NCBI RefSeq assembly: GCF_015163075.1
Contig: NZ_JADDXU010000011.1
Location: forward strand, 124,001 to 188,000
DNA length: 64,000 nt
Origin: Streptomyces justiciae
GTDB taxonomy: Bacteria; Actinomycetota; Actinomycetes; Streptomycetales; Streptomycetaceae
Direction: 5' to 3'
The notes beneath the pieces are model-generated. The model ran no database searches. It was given only the letters and a program-made list of their open reading frames with translations, and was not told where the DNA came from. A program made the position numbers and the translations under genes. Of the stretch, positions 51,118-60,600 are shown one piece after another. Positions within the stretch are counted from its first letter, which is position 1, and the number at the start of each line of letters is the position of its first letter.

Positions 51118-53028
51118 CTAAGGCCGCCCTACGATGCCGACCGTCACGTACCCCTCCCCGGGGCCAGGCGCGCGGCGCCAGGAGCGGGTGCGGAGGGTGT
51201 GCAGCCGTCCCTGGGTGAGGGCGAACCTCGGGAGGTGGACACCGAATTCGGCGGCCACGGACTCCAACGCGCGCCGCTCGCCCAGGCGTTGGTCACGAGG
51301 TTCGTCCGCCGGGAAGAGCCGGTGCGGGTCCAGGGCGCCCGGCACGGCTCCGCGGCTGTCGGTGGTGTCGCGGCGGACGGTGAAGGCGTACGTCTCCTCG
51401 CCGTTCTCGGCGACCGACAGATGGAAGACGCCGCGGCGCTGTCCGTCGAACGGCTCGCTCCACACCGTCACCACCCGGGTGCCCCGCGAGGCGGCGACGC
51501 CCGGGGAGACGAACCACCGCTCGTCGAAGGAGGCGCCGGGGTGGGCCTGGAGGGCGAAGCTCCAGCCCCGGCCCGCCCGGCCGACCGAGGTCGTGGCCTC
51601 GTCCGCCCACGGCGCGCTGCCCTGGCCGCCGCGCGGCCGCATACGGGACTCCCACACCATCGCCGGCTCCTCCAGCACGGCGCTCTCGTCGGCGCCGATG
51701 CGGCCCGGAAGGTCGGCCGGTTCCACCCCCTCGACGAGGAGGAAGCGGTACGACCCGAGCGGGTTGCCGGGTTGAACCTCCGTCAGCCATGCCAGGCCCG
51801 GCGGATCAAGGTCGGGCGTGGGCTCCGGAGTGTCGCCGCTGTGCCCGGCGCGGGGCGTGGCCAGCAGTTCCCGGCCGCGCTCCGCCGTGATGACGGGGCC
51901 GAGGAGACGGTCGGCGTACAGGCCCACGGGGGCGAGGTGGTCCGGGCCGAGGGGCCGCCACCCGGGCAGTGCGGCCCGCAGCGTGTGCCAGGCCGCGTCC
52001 GTCTCGCCCCAACGGGCCTGTTCCCGCGCCTGATCGACCGCGTCACCGAAGGGCCCCTCGGGCGTGTACCGGTACGTGCCGGCCCCCACCTGCCGCACGG
52101 CCTCCTCCACCGCGACCCGATCCACATCGGGGAGCGTCCCCAGCCGTGCGGTCAGTGTCCGGTCCTCGCGGTTCATCCGCACGTTCTCGGCCGCCAGCAC
52201 CGGCACCAGCTCCCGCGCGTACCGCGGGTCGGTCGCCAGCTCCTGGAAGGACACCAGATACGTCTCCCCCAGCAGCCGGCGGATCTGGTCGCGCAGCCCG
52301 CCCGCCCGGGGTCTGCCGTGCGAGCCCGCTTCCGCCAACGCCGTCGCGGCCTGCTCGTACCGGCCCGCCAGGGCGTCCAGGCGGGCCGTGTCGACCGAGT
52401 CGTCCAGCGCCCGCGTCGTCGCGTTGACGAACTCCGTCCCGGCCCGCCGGGAGCGGTCCACCTGGAGGCTGTGGAACTCCCGGTACATGTCCTCCATCCA
52501 CGCCCGGAACGACGGGTACCGCTCGGGAGGACTCGCGCGCCACGACGCGTACGAGTACACGGCCCACTCGCCGTCCTCGTCCACGTCCCCCGGGTCCAGC
52601 AGGACATACACCATGTCCGACTCGACGTCGAGTTGCAGCGCCCGGCCCCACATCCCGGCCAGCAGCTCGTCCTCCGGCGTGAGGTTCTCTGATTCGAAGG
52701 GGAAGGACTCGGACAGGCCCGCCTCGTCCTGATGCCACCGCACCTGCCCGGTGCCGGCGAGGAGCCAGACGAAACCGCCCGCGTGCCGCCAGCCGTCCGT
52801 CACCGCCAGGAACGTCCGGTACGACGGCGGCAGTCGGTGTCCGAGTCGCTCCTCAAGGTCCGCTATCCGCTCCTCGGACGCGGCGGGGAACCCCAGCCAT
52901 CGCGCTCGCGCGGGCTCCTCGTCCGCCACGTTCCGCTCGTCGGCAGGTGCGTCCAACTCCTGCGCGTCCGCCCACTCCTGGCTCCACCGCTCCAGGAACG
53001 GCCGCCAGTCCTCGATCATGTCCGCCAT
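51118..53028 (-). CDS. SUKH (SMI1/KNR4)-domain protein
   Basis: A 636-residue protein with an N-terminal SMI1/KNR4 (SUKH) domain at about residues 45-190 (ISDLEERLGHRLPPSYRTFL-like, then FVWLLAGTGQVRWHQ). The rest is mixed helix and strand with no recognised catalytic motif. SUKH domains occur in immunity proteins that neutralise contact-dependent toxins and in other regulators. The ATG at 53028 lies seven bases from a -10-like CAGCAT behind TTGTCAGTG, so the mRNA may be leaderless and damage-inducible. No toxin gene is adjacent. Confidence 0.72.
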   Translation of the reverse strand: MADMIEDWRPFLERWSQEWADAQELDAPADERNVADEEPARARWLGFPAASEERIADLEERLGHRLPPSYRTFLAVTDGWRHAGGFVWLLAGTGQVRWHQDEAGLSESFPFESENLTPEDELLAGMWGRALQLDVESDMVYVLLDPGDVDEDGEWAVYSYASWRASPPERYPSFRAWMEDMYREFHSLQVDRSRRAGTEFVNATTRALDDSVDTARLDALAGRYEQAATALAEAGSHGRPRAGGLRDQIRRLLGETYLVSFQELATDPRYARELVPVLAAENVRMNREDRTLTARLGTLPDVDRVAVEEAVRQVGAGTYRYTPEGPFGDAVDQAREQARWGETDAAWHTLRAALPGWRPLGPDHLAPVGLYADRLLGPVITAERGRELLATPRAGHSGDTPEPTPDLDPPGLAWLTEVQPGNPLGSYRFLLVEGVEPADLPGRIGADESAVLEEPAMVWESRMRPRGGQGSAPWADEATTSVGRAGRGWSFALQAHPGASFDERWFVSPGVAASRGTRVVTVWSEPFDGQRRGVFHLSVAENGEETYAFTVRRDTTDSRGAVPGALDPHRLFPADEPRDQRLGERRALESVAAEFGVHLPRFALTQGRLHTLRTRSWRRAPGPGEGYVTVGIVGRP

Positions 53029-53035
53029 GAGAACG

Positions 53036-53058
53036 ATGCTGCCAGCCACCACTGACAA
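53036..53058 (-). promoter_or_regulatory. PafBC-type promoter of the SUKH gene (leaderless)
   Basis: Minus strand TTGTCAGTG (53058-53050), eight bases, CAGCAT (53041-53036), then seven bases to the ATG at 53028. The -10 keeps A2 and T6 of TAnnnT. Distance to the ATG places transcription start at or next to the first codon. Confidence 0.55.
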
Positions 53059-53102
53059 CAGGGCCGCTCGTCCGACGCCGGCGGCTCAGAACCTCCCGTG
53101 CC

Positions 53103-54023
53103 TCACGGCTCCGAGGTCTCGGATTCCAGGGCCGCCCGGGTCTTCGGACCGTACACGCCCGACTCGTCGTCGAGGACCACGCGGGTGACCTGGTAGCCGC
53201 GCACGGCGCTCTCCACCTGGCTGTCGTAGGTGCCGTCGGCCTCGCCGCTGTAGAAGCCGACCTGGTTCAGGCGGAGTTGGAGTTCCGTCACCTCCGGCCC
53301 TTTGTCGCCGGGGCGGAGGACGGGGGCCTGCCCTCCGGAGGAACTCGGCGTGGGGCCACCGCCGGTGGCGCTGGGGGCGGCGCCGGACGCGGTCTCTGTC
53401 GGGGTGGTGGAGCCGGTCGGGGTGGCCGGGCCCGCGCTGGAGGAGGCGCCCGCCGAGACGGTGGCGGAGGGGGACGGTTGCGTGGGGGACGCCGCCTGGG
53501 AGGTGGACGGGGACAAGGAGCCGGTGGCCGAGGGCCGTTCGTCCGGGAGGCCCGCGCGCACGCCGCCGGACAGGGAACCGTCGCGCTCGGGGCTGTCGTA
53601 CCAGAAGAGCCCGCCGACGAGGCATCCCGTCAGTACGACGACTCCGGCGGCTCCCAGTCCGGCGGCGGTCAGAGTCCGTCGCCGCCGCCGTGCGGAATCG
53701 GCGGGATCACGGTCCGGGGCTCGATCCGGCTCGTCCGTGCTCGCCGGCACGGGCACTTGAGGCGCGGATAACTCCCCTACACTGCCGGTCGGTTCGTGCG
53801 CCGGATCACTCTCGGCATGCTCTGCGGCGGGCGGTCCGTCGTCGCCGACCTCCACGAACGGCCGTATGCGTACCGGATCGAAGTCCTCCGCGGCCGCGGC
53901 CTCCGCCGTACGCACCGCACGGTGAGCGTCCGAGGCACGGCGGGTGCAGTCGCACGCCGGGGTTCCGTCCGCGGCCCGGGCCGTTCCGCACTCCGGGCAG
54001 ACGGGGCCCGCCTGTTCACTCAC
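53103..54023 (-). CDS. Membrane-anchored peptidoglycan-binding protein
   Basis: A 306-residue protein with an N-terminal zinc-ribbon-like CPECGTA and CDC, an acidic stretch, a single membrane helix (LTAAGLGAAGVVVLTGCLVGGLFW near residues 140-160, shown split: LTAAGLGAAG, VVVLTGCLVGGLFW), a Ser/Pro/Thr linker, and a C-terminal PG_binding_1 domain (LQLRLNQVGFYSGEADGTYD). The outside domain should bind peptidoglycan. GGAGAGGGAG lies before the GTG at 54023. No enzymatic part is present. Confidence 0.85.
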   Translation of the reverse strand: MSEQAGPVCPECGTARAADGTPACDCTRRASDAHRAVRTAEAAAAEDFDPVRIRPFVEVGDDGPPAAEHAESDPAHEPTGSVGELSAPQVPVPASTDEPDRAPDRDPADSARRRRRTLTAAGLGAAGVVVLTGCLVGGLFWYDSPERDGSLSGGVRAGLPDERPSATGSLSPSTSQAASPTQPSPSATVSAGASSSAGPATPTGSTTPTETASGAAPSATGGGPTPSSSGGQAPVLRPGDKGPEVTELQLRLNQVGFYSGEADGTYDSQVESAVRGYQVTRVVLDDESGVYGPKTRAALESETSEP

Positions 54024-54161
54024 TCGTGCTCCCTCTCCGTACGAGAGCCAGAGTCTAGACAGAAATGACACACACAACCTGCACAACAGTTCGATGATCG
54101 GAATCCCGGCGTCCGTACGGCCGAGAATCAGCCATCGCCCCCGCGAAGCGGGCGAGAGCTC

Positions 54162-54758
54162 TCAGCGAAGCTCGTCGGCTGCGGTCACCCGCCGGACCAG
54201 GTCCCGCCAGGTGTTCTGGAGACGTTCGGTGGTGACGCCGGGTTCGTTGCGCAGGTAGTCCAGGGTTTCGAGGTTGACGAACGCCAGCATGGCGTGGGCG
54301 AGCAAGTCGTGATCGCCCTCGACACCGGCTTCCCGCAAGAGGGAGGCGACGTGGTGGGCGAAGGCCTGGCCGAAGTGCGAGGCATGGCGCTGTCCGCAGG
54401 GAATCTGGCGCCCGAGGGCGGGTCCCAGGTCGGTGTCGTCGGCGATGCGCTCGATGAGGGCACAGCCGAACGCCGTCAGCCGGTCGCGCGGCGGTGCGCC
54501 CGGCCCCAGCGGAGGAGGGCCGTAGGTGTACGCCTCGTGAAAGTCCGCCTCGACCTCGTCCACCAGGGCCAGCAGCAGCCCGGTGCGGTCGCCGAACCGG
54601 CGGAAGAGCGTGCCCTTGCCCACCCCCGCCTCCTCCGCGACGGCGTGCATCGTCACCTGCTCGGCTCCGCGCTCGGCCACCAGCCCGGCGGCGGCCTCCA
54701 GCAGCCGGGCACGGTTGCGGGCGGCGTCGGCCCGCTCACCTGCGGCCTCGTCGGACAT
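54162..54758 (-). CDS. TetR-family regulator
   Basis: A 198-residue TetR regulator. The helix-turn-helix reads ARLLEAAAGLVAERGAEQVT then MHAVAEEAGVGKGTLFRRFG. The ligand domain follows, with no specific signature. It diverges from the periplasmic-binding-like gene, and a palindrome (54825-54837) lies in the gap. The ATG at 54758 is ordinary. Confidence 0.88.
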   Translation of the reverse strand: MSDEAAGERADAARNRARLLEAAAGLVAERGAEQVTMHAVAEEAGVGKGTLFRRFGDRTGLLLALVDEVEADFHEAYTYGPPPLGPGAPPRDRLTAFGCALIERIADDTDLGPALGRQIPCGQRHASHFGQAFAHHVASLLREAGVEGDHDLLAHAMLAFVNLETLDYLRNEPGVTTERLQNTWRDLVRRVTAADELR

Positions 54759-54824
54759 CGCCCTCCTCGCGGCTTCCCTGCCCCGGTGCCAAAGCTAGCA
54801 ACACGGTCAGGGAGAGGAACCGGT

Positions 54825-54837
54825 CCTCGGTCCGAGG
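54825..54837. promoter_or_regulatory. Palindromic candidate TetR operator
   Basis: CCTCGGTCCGAGG is a perfect 6-1-6 palindrome in the TetR/binding-protein gap, 67 bases from the TetR start and 86 bases from the other start. It may be the TetR binding site. Confidence 0.4.
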
Positions 54838-54923
54838 CGGCCTGGGCACATGGGCCTAAGTCCCTGTCGTAGATCATCGTGGAGTCGCATCCGAACGCAG
54901 AGCCTCCAGGGGGAACACCAACG

Positions 54924-56045
54924 ATGAATACGACGACGCCATCACCGTCGCCGTCCACGGCACGGCCGAACGACGGAACCGCCGTGCGGATCGGCGTTCT
55001 CGCCCCGCTCACCCCGCCCGGCTGGGTCGAGGCGGGCCAACACCTGCTCGCCGGGCTCGAGTTGGCCGCTCACGATGTCAACGCGGCGGGCGGGATCGCC
55101 GGCAGGCCGCTCGAACTCGTGGTGCGGGACACCGCGGCCGATCCGGAGAAGGCCGCGGCGGCGGTGGACGAGCTGGCGGGTCAGGGGGCGGCCGCTCTGG
55201 TCGGCGAGTATCACAGCGTCGTCGCCCGCGCCGCGGCCACCCGGGCTGACGCCCTCGGGCTGCCGTACCTCTGCTCGTCGGCCGTGCTCGACGCGCTCAC
55301 CGAGCAGCCGACGGAGTGGGTGGCACGCCTGTCGCCGCCGCAGTCGCGCGGCTGGCGGGTCTACGCGGACCACCTCCTCGACGCGGGCCACCGCCGTATC
55401 GCCGTGGCGACCCAGCCGAGCGTCTACTGGGCGACCGGCGCCCGTGTCCTGCGGGACCACTTCTCCGCGCACGGCGGCGCGGTCGTCGAACTCGACATGA
55501 CCGGGCTCACCCCCGACGCCGTGTGCGACGCCCTCCTCGACGAGCACGCGACAGCCCTTCTCCTGCTGGTCGGCCACCCGGAACCGGCCGTGCCGATCGT
55601 GAAGGCCGTACGCCGCGACCCGCGCCTCGCCGGGGTCCTGCTCGGCGCTCCGGCCGGACAGCCCGAGTTCGCCTCATGGGCGACGGCGCTGGGCGCCGAC
55701 GGCACCGCGATCCCGTTCCTGCGCTACCTGCCCGAGCGACTCACCCCGCTCGGGACACGCGTCGAGGCCGACCTGCGCGCACGACTGGCCGCCGCGCCGT
55801 CCTTCGTCGCCTTCGAGGGCTACGACACGATCGTCGTCCTCGCCGACGCGCTGCGCGCCGGCGGCACGGACCGGGCGGCCATCGCCGCGTCCTGGCCACG
55901 CGTCTCGGTCGAGGGCACCCGCGGCCCCATCAGCTTCTCCCGCGCACCGGGCATCGGCGTCCGGCAGTGGACCTGGGCGCCGATCCAGGTCGTGGACCGC
56001 GATCCGGCGGAGCCTGATCGCTTCCGGGTGCTTCGCACCGGCTGA
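54924..56045 (+). CDS. Periplasmic-binding-like (Peripla_BP_6) protein without signal peptide
   Basis: A 373-residue protein with the fold of branched-chain amino acid or amide ABC binding proteins: IGVLAPLTPPGWVEAGQHLLAGLELAAHDVN, then DTAADPEKAAAAVDELAGQ, and YDTIVVLADALRAGG near the end (each shown only in part as fold markers). The start is Thr/Ser/Pro-rich and hydrophilic: there is no signal peptide or lipobox. No transporter genes are nearby. It could be a cytoplasmic sensor for the divergent TetR gene or a product of gene decay. AGGGGGA lies before the ATG at 54924. Confidence 0.7.
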   Translation: MNTTTPSPSPSTARPNDGTAVRIGVLAPLTPPGWVEAGQHLLAGLELAAHDVNAAGGIAGRPLELVVRDTAADPEKAAAAVDELAGQGAAALVGEYHSVVARAAATRADALGLPYLCSSAVLDALTEQPTEWVARLSPPQSRGWRVYADHLLDAGHRRIAVATQPSVYWATGARVLRDHFSAHGGAVVELDMTGLTPDAVCDALLDEHATALLLLVGHPEPAVPIVKAVRRDPRLAGVLLGAPAGQPEFASWATALGADGTAIPFLRYLPERLTPLGTRVEADLRARLAAAPSFVAFEGYDTIVVLADALRAGGTDRAAIAASWPRVSVEGTRGPISFSRAPGIGVRQWTWAPIQVVDRDPAEPDRFRVLRTG

Positions 56046-56065
56046 GACCGGGAAGGCTCGCGGTC

Positions 56066-56452
56066 ATGGTTTCGGTGGTGCAGAACGTCGCGATCGACTG
56101 TGCGGACGCCTATGAGCTGGCCCGGTTCTGGAGCAGGGTGACCGGCCGGCCGCTGCATCCTGAGGACGGCCCGGGCAGCCGGGAGACTCAGGTGCAGCTG
56201 GCGGCGGAGGGCCCGGTGCTGTACTTCAACCAGGTGCCCGAGCCCAAGACGGTCAAGAACCGCGTCCACCTGTGCCTGCGCCCCAAGACCTCGCGCGATC
56301 AGGAGGTGGACCGGCTGCTGGACCTCGGCGCCACCTTCGTCGCCGATCACCGCGAACCCGACGGCTCCGGCTGGGCGGTCCTTGCCGATCCGGAGGGCAA
56401 CGAGTTCTGCGTCCTGCGCAGCGACTCCGACCGGGCCGCCGTAAACCCCTGA
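56066..56452 (+). CDS. VOC family (glyoxalase-like) protein
   Basis: A 128-residue glyoxalase_6-type VOC protein: VVQNVAIDCADAYELARFW at the start, VKNRVHLCLRP and LADPEGNEFCVLR in the second half. Very similar in layout to the VOC protein at 5.4 kb. It starts 20 bases after the binding-like gene on the same strand and may be co-transcribed. The substrate is unknown. Confidence 0.83.
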   Translation: MVSVVQNVAIDCADAYELARFWSRVTGRPLHPEDGPGSRETQVQLAAEGPVLYFNQVPEPKTVKNRVHLCLRPKTSRDQEVDRLLDLGATFVADHREPDGSGWAVLADPEGNEFCVLRSDSDRAAVNP

Positions 56453-56511
56453 CGCACGCGCCGCAGTGACCGGCGGCAGCCGGCTCCTCGACGCGAAGGT
56501 GGTCGCCCGGG

Positions 56512-57267
56512 TCAGGAACAGACCCGGACGGCTTCGTCCCACGCACCCGGTTCGCGCCGGTGGTTCGCATGCCCCGCGGCGAGTACGAAGCGCAGTTCCT
56601 CGACATGCGCGGTGCCCGCCGGCAACCGCAGCCGCTCCAGGAGGGCCAGCGCGGCGGCCGGTTCCAGGTCGCCGTAGACGTCGTGGTACCCGGCCAGCAG
56701 GCCTCTGAAGAGTGCCGGGTGCAGCGCGGGATGCCGTACGGCGGTGTCGTACGCGGTCGCCTTCACCGGCCACGGCACCGGGGCCGAGCAGTCGAGCACC
56801 CGCCCGGCCCGGCGCAGCTGGGCTTCCGAGCCCTCGGCCACCACCCGGTCGACGTCGTGCCCGAGCACTTCACCGAACGCCGTCTCCACGGTGGCGCGGT
56901 CCTCGAACCAATCGACCCAGAGCGAGTACGTGACGGCCTCCGCGTCCCGGTCGGCCTCCAGTCGCCGCCGGTAGCCGTCCCACAACGCCTCGGCGGGCAG
57001 GGGCCCGTCCGTGCCCAGGTGGGCCATCCGGATCTCGCACGTCACCCAGTACTCGTCGAGCAGGTCCAGCAGACCGAAGGCCAGCCGCACTTGGCCGGCC
57101 AGGTCCAGGTAGTCGTCGGTGAACACGTCCCCAGCAAAGGAGTGCGCGACCTGACCGGCGGTGAGCAGCTGGTCGGGAGTAGCGGCGGAGATCCATCCGT
57201 CGGCAACCTGGGTCACCCCCTGCTGGGCGAGCCAGTTCCGCGCCTCTTCCATGGCTTGCGTCGTCAC
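56512..57267 (-). CDS. Hypothetical protein (251 residues)
   Basis: A soluble, largely helical protein with repeated Trp, Asp and Leu. It begins with VTTQAMEEARNWLAQQG from GTG 57267; ATG 57252 is five codons later. Middle parts read AGDVFTDDYLDLAGQVRLAFGLL and later RHPALHPALFRGLLAGYHDVYGDLEP. No family is recognised and no motif points to a reaction. It is convergent with the VOC gene. Confidence 0.6.
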   Translation of the reverse strand: MTTQAMEEARNWLAQQGVTQVADGWISAATPDQLLTAGQVAHSFAGDVFTDDYLDLAGQVRLAFGLLDLLDEYWVTCEIRMAHLGTDGPLPAEALWDGYRRRLEADRDAEAVTYSLWVDWFEDRATVETAFGEVLGHDVDRVVAEGSEAQLRRAGRVLDCSAPVPWPVKATAYDTAVRHPALHPALFRGLLAGYHDVYGDLEPAAALALLERLRLPAGTAHVEELRFVLAAGHANHRREPGAWDEAVRVCS

Positions 57268-57305
57268 CCGTGGAGTATGACGCGGTGCCGGGGAGCTGTT
57301 GCGAC

Positions 57306-57687
57306 CGACGCATCCGGTCCGGCGGACTCGCCGTCGGTCACAGGGGACGTCTCTTCGGCATCGCCTACCGCGTGCTCGGCAGCGTGACCGAGGCGGAGGC
57401 GTGGTCCAGGCGCAGCCGCCCGCACAGGCGACGTGGCCTCGCTGAAGGCCCTGCTCACGTCGGACGCCGTCAGCCTCTCCGACGGCAACAGCATCCGGGG
57501 CTGCGCCCGCGTCCGCGTGCTGAGCGCGCCCCGCGACGGCATCCACCAGGTGCTGTGGGTGTTCAACCCCGACAAGGTCGCCACGTTCCTCGGCTCCCGG
57601 TCCCGTGGCGCCGCAGCCCTCGGCTGGGGCTCGCCCGGTGGGCCCGGCTGCAACGCCGCCGGGCCCAGCGACGGCCTCAGGCGTTGA
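57306..57687 (+). pseudogene. Decayed ECF41-type sigma factor gene
   Basis: Two fragments in different frames. The first reads HRGRLFGIAYRVLGSVTEAE (from 57339), the start of sigma region 2, then a base is missing where ECF41 proteins read AEDVVQ. The second, from about 57430 in another frame, reads GDVASLKALLTSDAVSLSDG and, later, HQVLWVFNPDKVATFL, the start and end of the SnoaL-like C-terminal domain. Most of region 2, all of region 4 and the middle of the C-terminal domain are gone. The 3' end overlaps the convergent rhamnosidase gene. Confidence 0.75.
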
Positions 57688-60600
57688 AGCGGTACGAACC
57701 TGCCCGTGCCCGGTACACCTCGTACGCGGCGCCGCCCGAGGTGTCGCGGCGGACATGGTGGGCGCCGCGGGGTGCGCTGACGGGCCCGCCCTGGGCGGGG
57801 ACCCAGATCTCGGCCTCGGTGTTGTACGGGACGGTGACCGTGAGGGCGATCCTGCCGTCCTCGCGGCGCCGCCATTGCGACGACACCGTGCCGCGCACCG
57901 TGTCGATCGAGGCGCTGACGTGGTCGAGCGTCGCGGGGGCGAGGTCGGTGTCCTGAGTGTCCTTCGGGACCCGGCTGTTGACCGCGGCCGTGGGGATGTA
58001 CGGGCGAACGCGCAGCGTTTCGTAGGCGGTTGACGTCGGCCTGATCCCGGCGAGGCTCTGGTAGAACCAGGTCGCCACGTTGGAACGGTAGTGGTGGTTG
58101 ACCGACAGCCGGTCCGTCCACTGCTCCCACAGCGAGGTCGCGCCCTTGGCGATCTGGTACACGTACCCGGGCGCGCCGGTCTGCGTGACGGCCTTCAACG
58201 CGACGTCCGTGTAGCCGTGTTCACTCAGGATGTTGAACTCGTAGCGCGAGCCGTACATGTCGTTCTGGAGGTGCTGGTCGGCGGCCACGATCCGGTCGGC
58301 GAGCAGCTTGGCGAGGGCCTTCGTGTTCTCCTGGACCGTCTTCGTACCGGCGAGGTGGCGGGGGTCGTCGGGGTCCAGGTCGGAGCCGGGGACGAGGTCG
58401 AAGGCGATGGCCATGGCGTTCTCGCTGGAGATGCTGCCGCGGCTGAAGCACCCCTTGGCCTCGTCCCAGTAGTTCGCGATGAACGCCTTGCGCAGGGTGC
58501 GCGCCAACCGGGCGTAGTGGGTGGCGCGTTCGGTGCGTCCAAGGCGGCGGCCGACCTTGTCCATGTAGTCGCAGAAGTGGATGTAGAAGGCGAGGCTGAT
58601 GACGGCGTTGCTGCCCGGCGCCTCCGCGCCGGAGTAGGCGCCGAGGGACGCCTCGAACTCGTAGTCGTTCTCGGCGGTGAACAGCGTCTCGTAGTACGTC
58701 AGGAGAGTGTCCTGGTGGGCGTACAGCTCGGCGAACAGGGCGCTGTTGCCGTAGTACGTGTAGAGCTCCCACGGGATGACGAAGTAGGCGGAGTCCCAGG
58801 CCGGTACCGCCTTCCACGCGGCGTTCCAGCCGGGGGTACGGTCGTAGCCGTAGCCGCCCTTGGCGACCGGGACGATCATGGGGAGTTGGCCGGTGGAGAT
58901 CTGGTTGTCGGGGAAGTGGCGGAGGTAGTTGGTGAGGAGGGCGTTGACGTCCCAGGTCAGCGACTGCGACTCGGAGCTGGCCATGGCGTCGCCGGTCCAA
59001 CCGTTCTTCTCGCGGGACGGGGTGTCGGTGGGCTTCTGCACGAGGTTGTTCTGCTCGGCCCACTCCAAGTTCCGCCGAAGGCGGTTGAGCAGCGCGTTGT
59101 CGGTGCCGAAGGTGCCGGTGCGGGCGAAGCCGGAGCGGGCGACGCCGACCGTCAGCACGTCCAGGTCCCGGTCGAGGTCGGGGGCGCGTCCGAGGGCCCT
59201 TTCGAGGTTCGTCACCTCCAGGTAGCGGAAACCGAAGTGGCTGAACTGCTGCTCCCAGGTCTGCGTCGGGCGTCTGCCGAGGGTGTAGTAGTGCGTCTGG
59301 AGGTTGGCGTCGTGCTGGAAGTTCTCCTCCTCGACGGCGAGCGGGGAGGAGACCGTGCCGTCACCGCCGGCGATCCGGTTGCCGCCGCGCATCCGCAGGG
59401 TGAGGCCCTCCCTTGCGGGGCGGACGCCGGTGAGGGACAGCCGGACGAGGCCGGTCAGGATCTGGCCGTAGTCGAGGACCCAGGTGCCGGAGCCGGGGGC
59501 CGTCTCGGTGATCGACACCGGGCGCAGGGTCCGGCTCACCAGCACCGGCTCCGCTTCATGGGCCCGAACGGCGGCCGGCTTGAAGCCGTCGGGGACGGTC
59601 GTGGCCGGTAGCGGGCCGTGGTGCTCGGGCGCAGAGCTCGCGCAACTGCCGGGCGGGATCAGGACAGTTGCTGCCCGCCAGTCACGCCCGGGACGGTAGC
59701 CGACCTCCCGCCACTCCCCCAGTTCGTCCGCGCGCCGGGCGTCGTACTTCTCGCCCGAGTAGACCGAGTCGAAGGTGGTGGGGCCGTCCGCGGTGAGCCA
59801 GTCCCGGTCCGTGACGAGGGTCGTCGACGAGCCGTCCGCGTACGTCACGACGAGCTTCGCCCGCAGCCGCGGCTGGCCGGCGTAGGGCGCGAGCTGCCAG
59901 TACCACTCCTGAGGGGTCGTCACCCCGTACCAGCCGCGCCCCAGTTCGGCGCCGACGACGTTCTCCCCGCCCGCCCTGAGCAGCGCGGTGACGTCGAAGG
60001 TGTCGTACAGGACCGTGCGGTCGTAGGTGCTCTGGTCGGTGAGGAGGCGGGGCACGTTGGTGCGGCCGCCGGTGGCGCGTCTGCCGTCGACGGTGAGGGG
60101 GTCGCCGTTGACGGTGAAGGTGACGTTTCCGGCGGCGCTGAGGTGGAGCCGGGCCCGGGTGACGCGCCGCCCGCGGGGCAGGGTGAACGCGCGACGCAGG
60201 ACCGGGGCCGGGGCGGCGACGGGGAGGACGGCGTTCTTGGCGGGGATGTAGGGGTTCTTGGGCGGGAACGTCAGGCCGTCGAGGGTGGCGATGCCGCTCT
60301 CGAACGGGTTGGCGCCGGTGGTGAGGTCGATGGCGAAGTCGCGGGCACCGGTGCCGGTCACCGTGACCTTGCGGACGGTGGCCGAGGTGCCGCCGGCGAA
60401 GCCGAAGCTGCCGTGGCGGCGGATCTGGTCGCCGGTGAGGGTACGGGTGTCGACGTCGACGTCGTTGACCGTGGTGGTGACGGTGAGGCCGTAGACCTTG
60501 ACGACCACGGCGTGGTCCCGGGTGGCCCAGGTGTCCTTCGTCAGGCCGGTCGAGGCGGGGAGGTCGACCGTGCCGACGGGGACACTGCGGGTGCCGGAGG

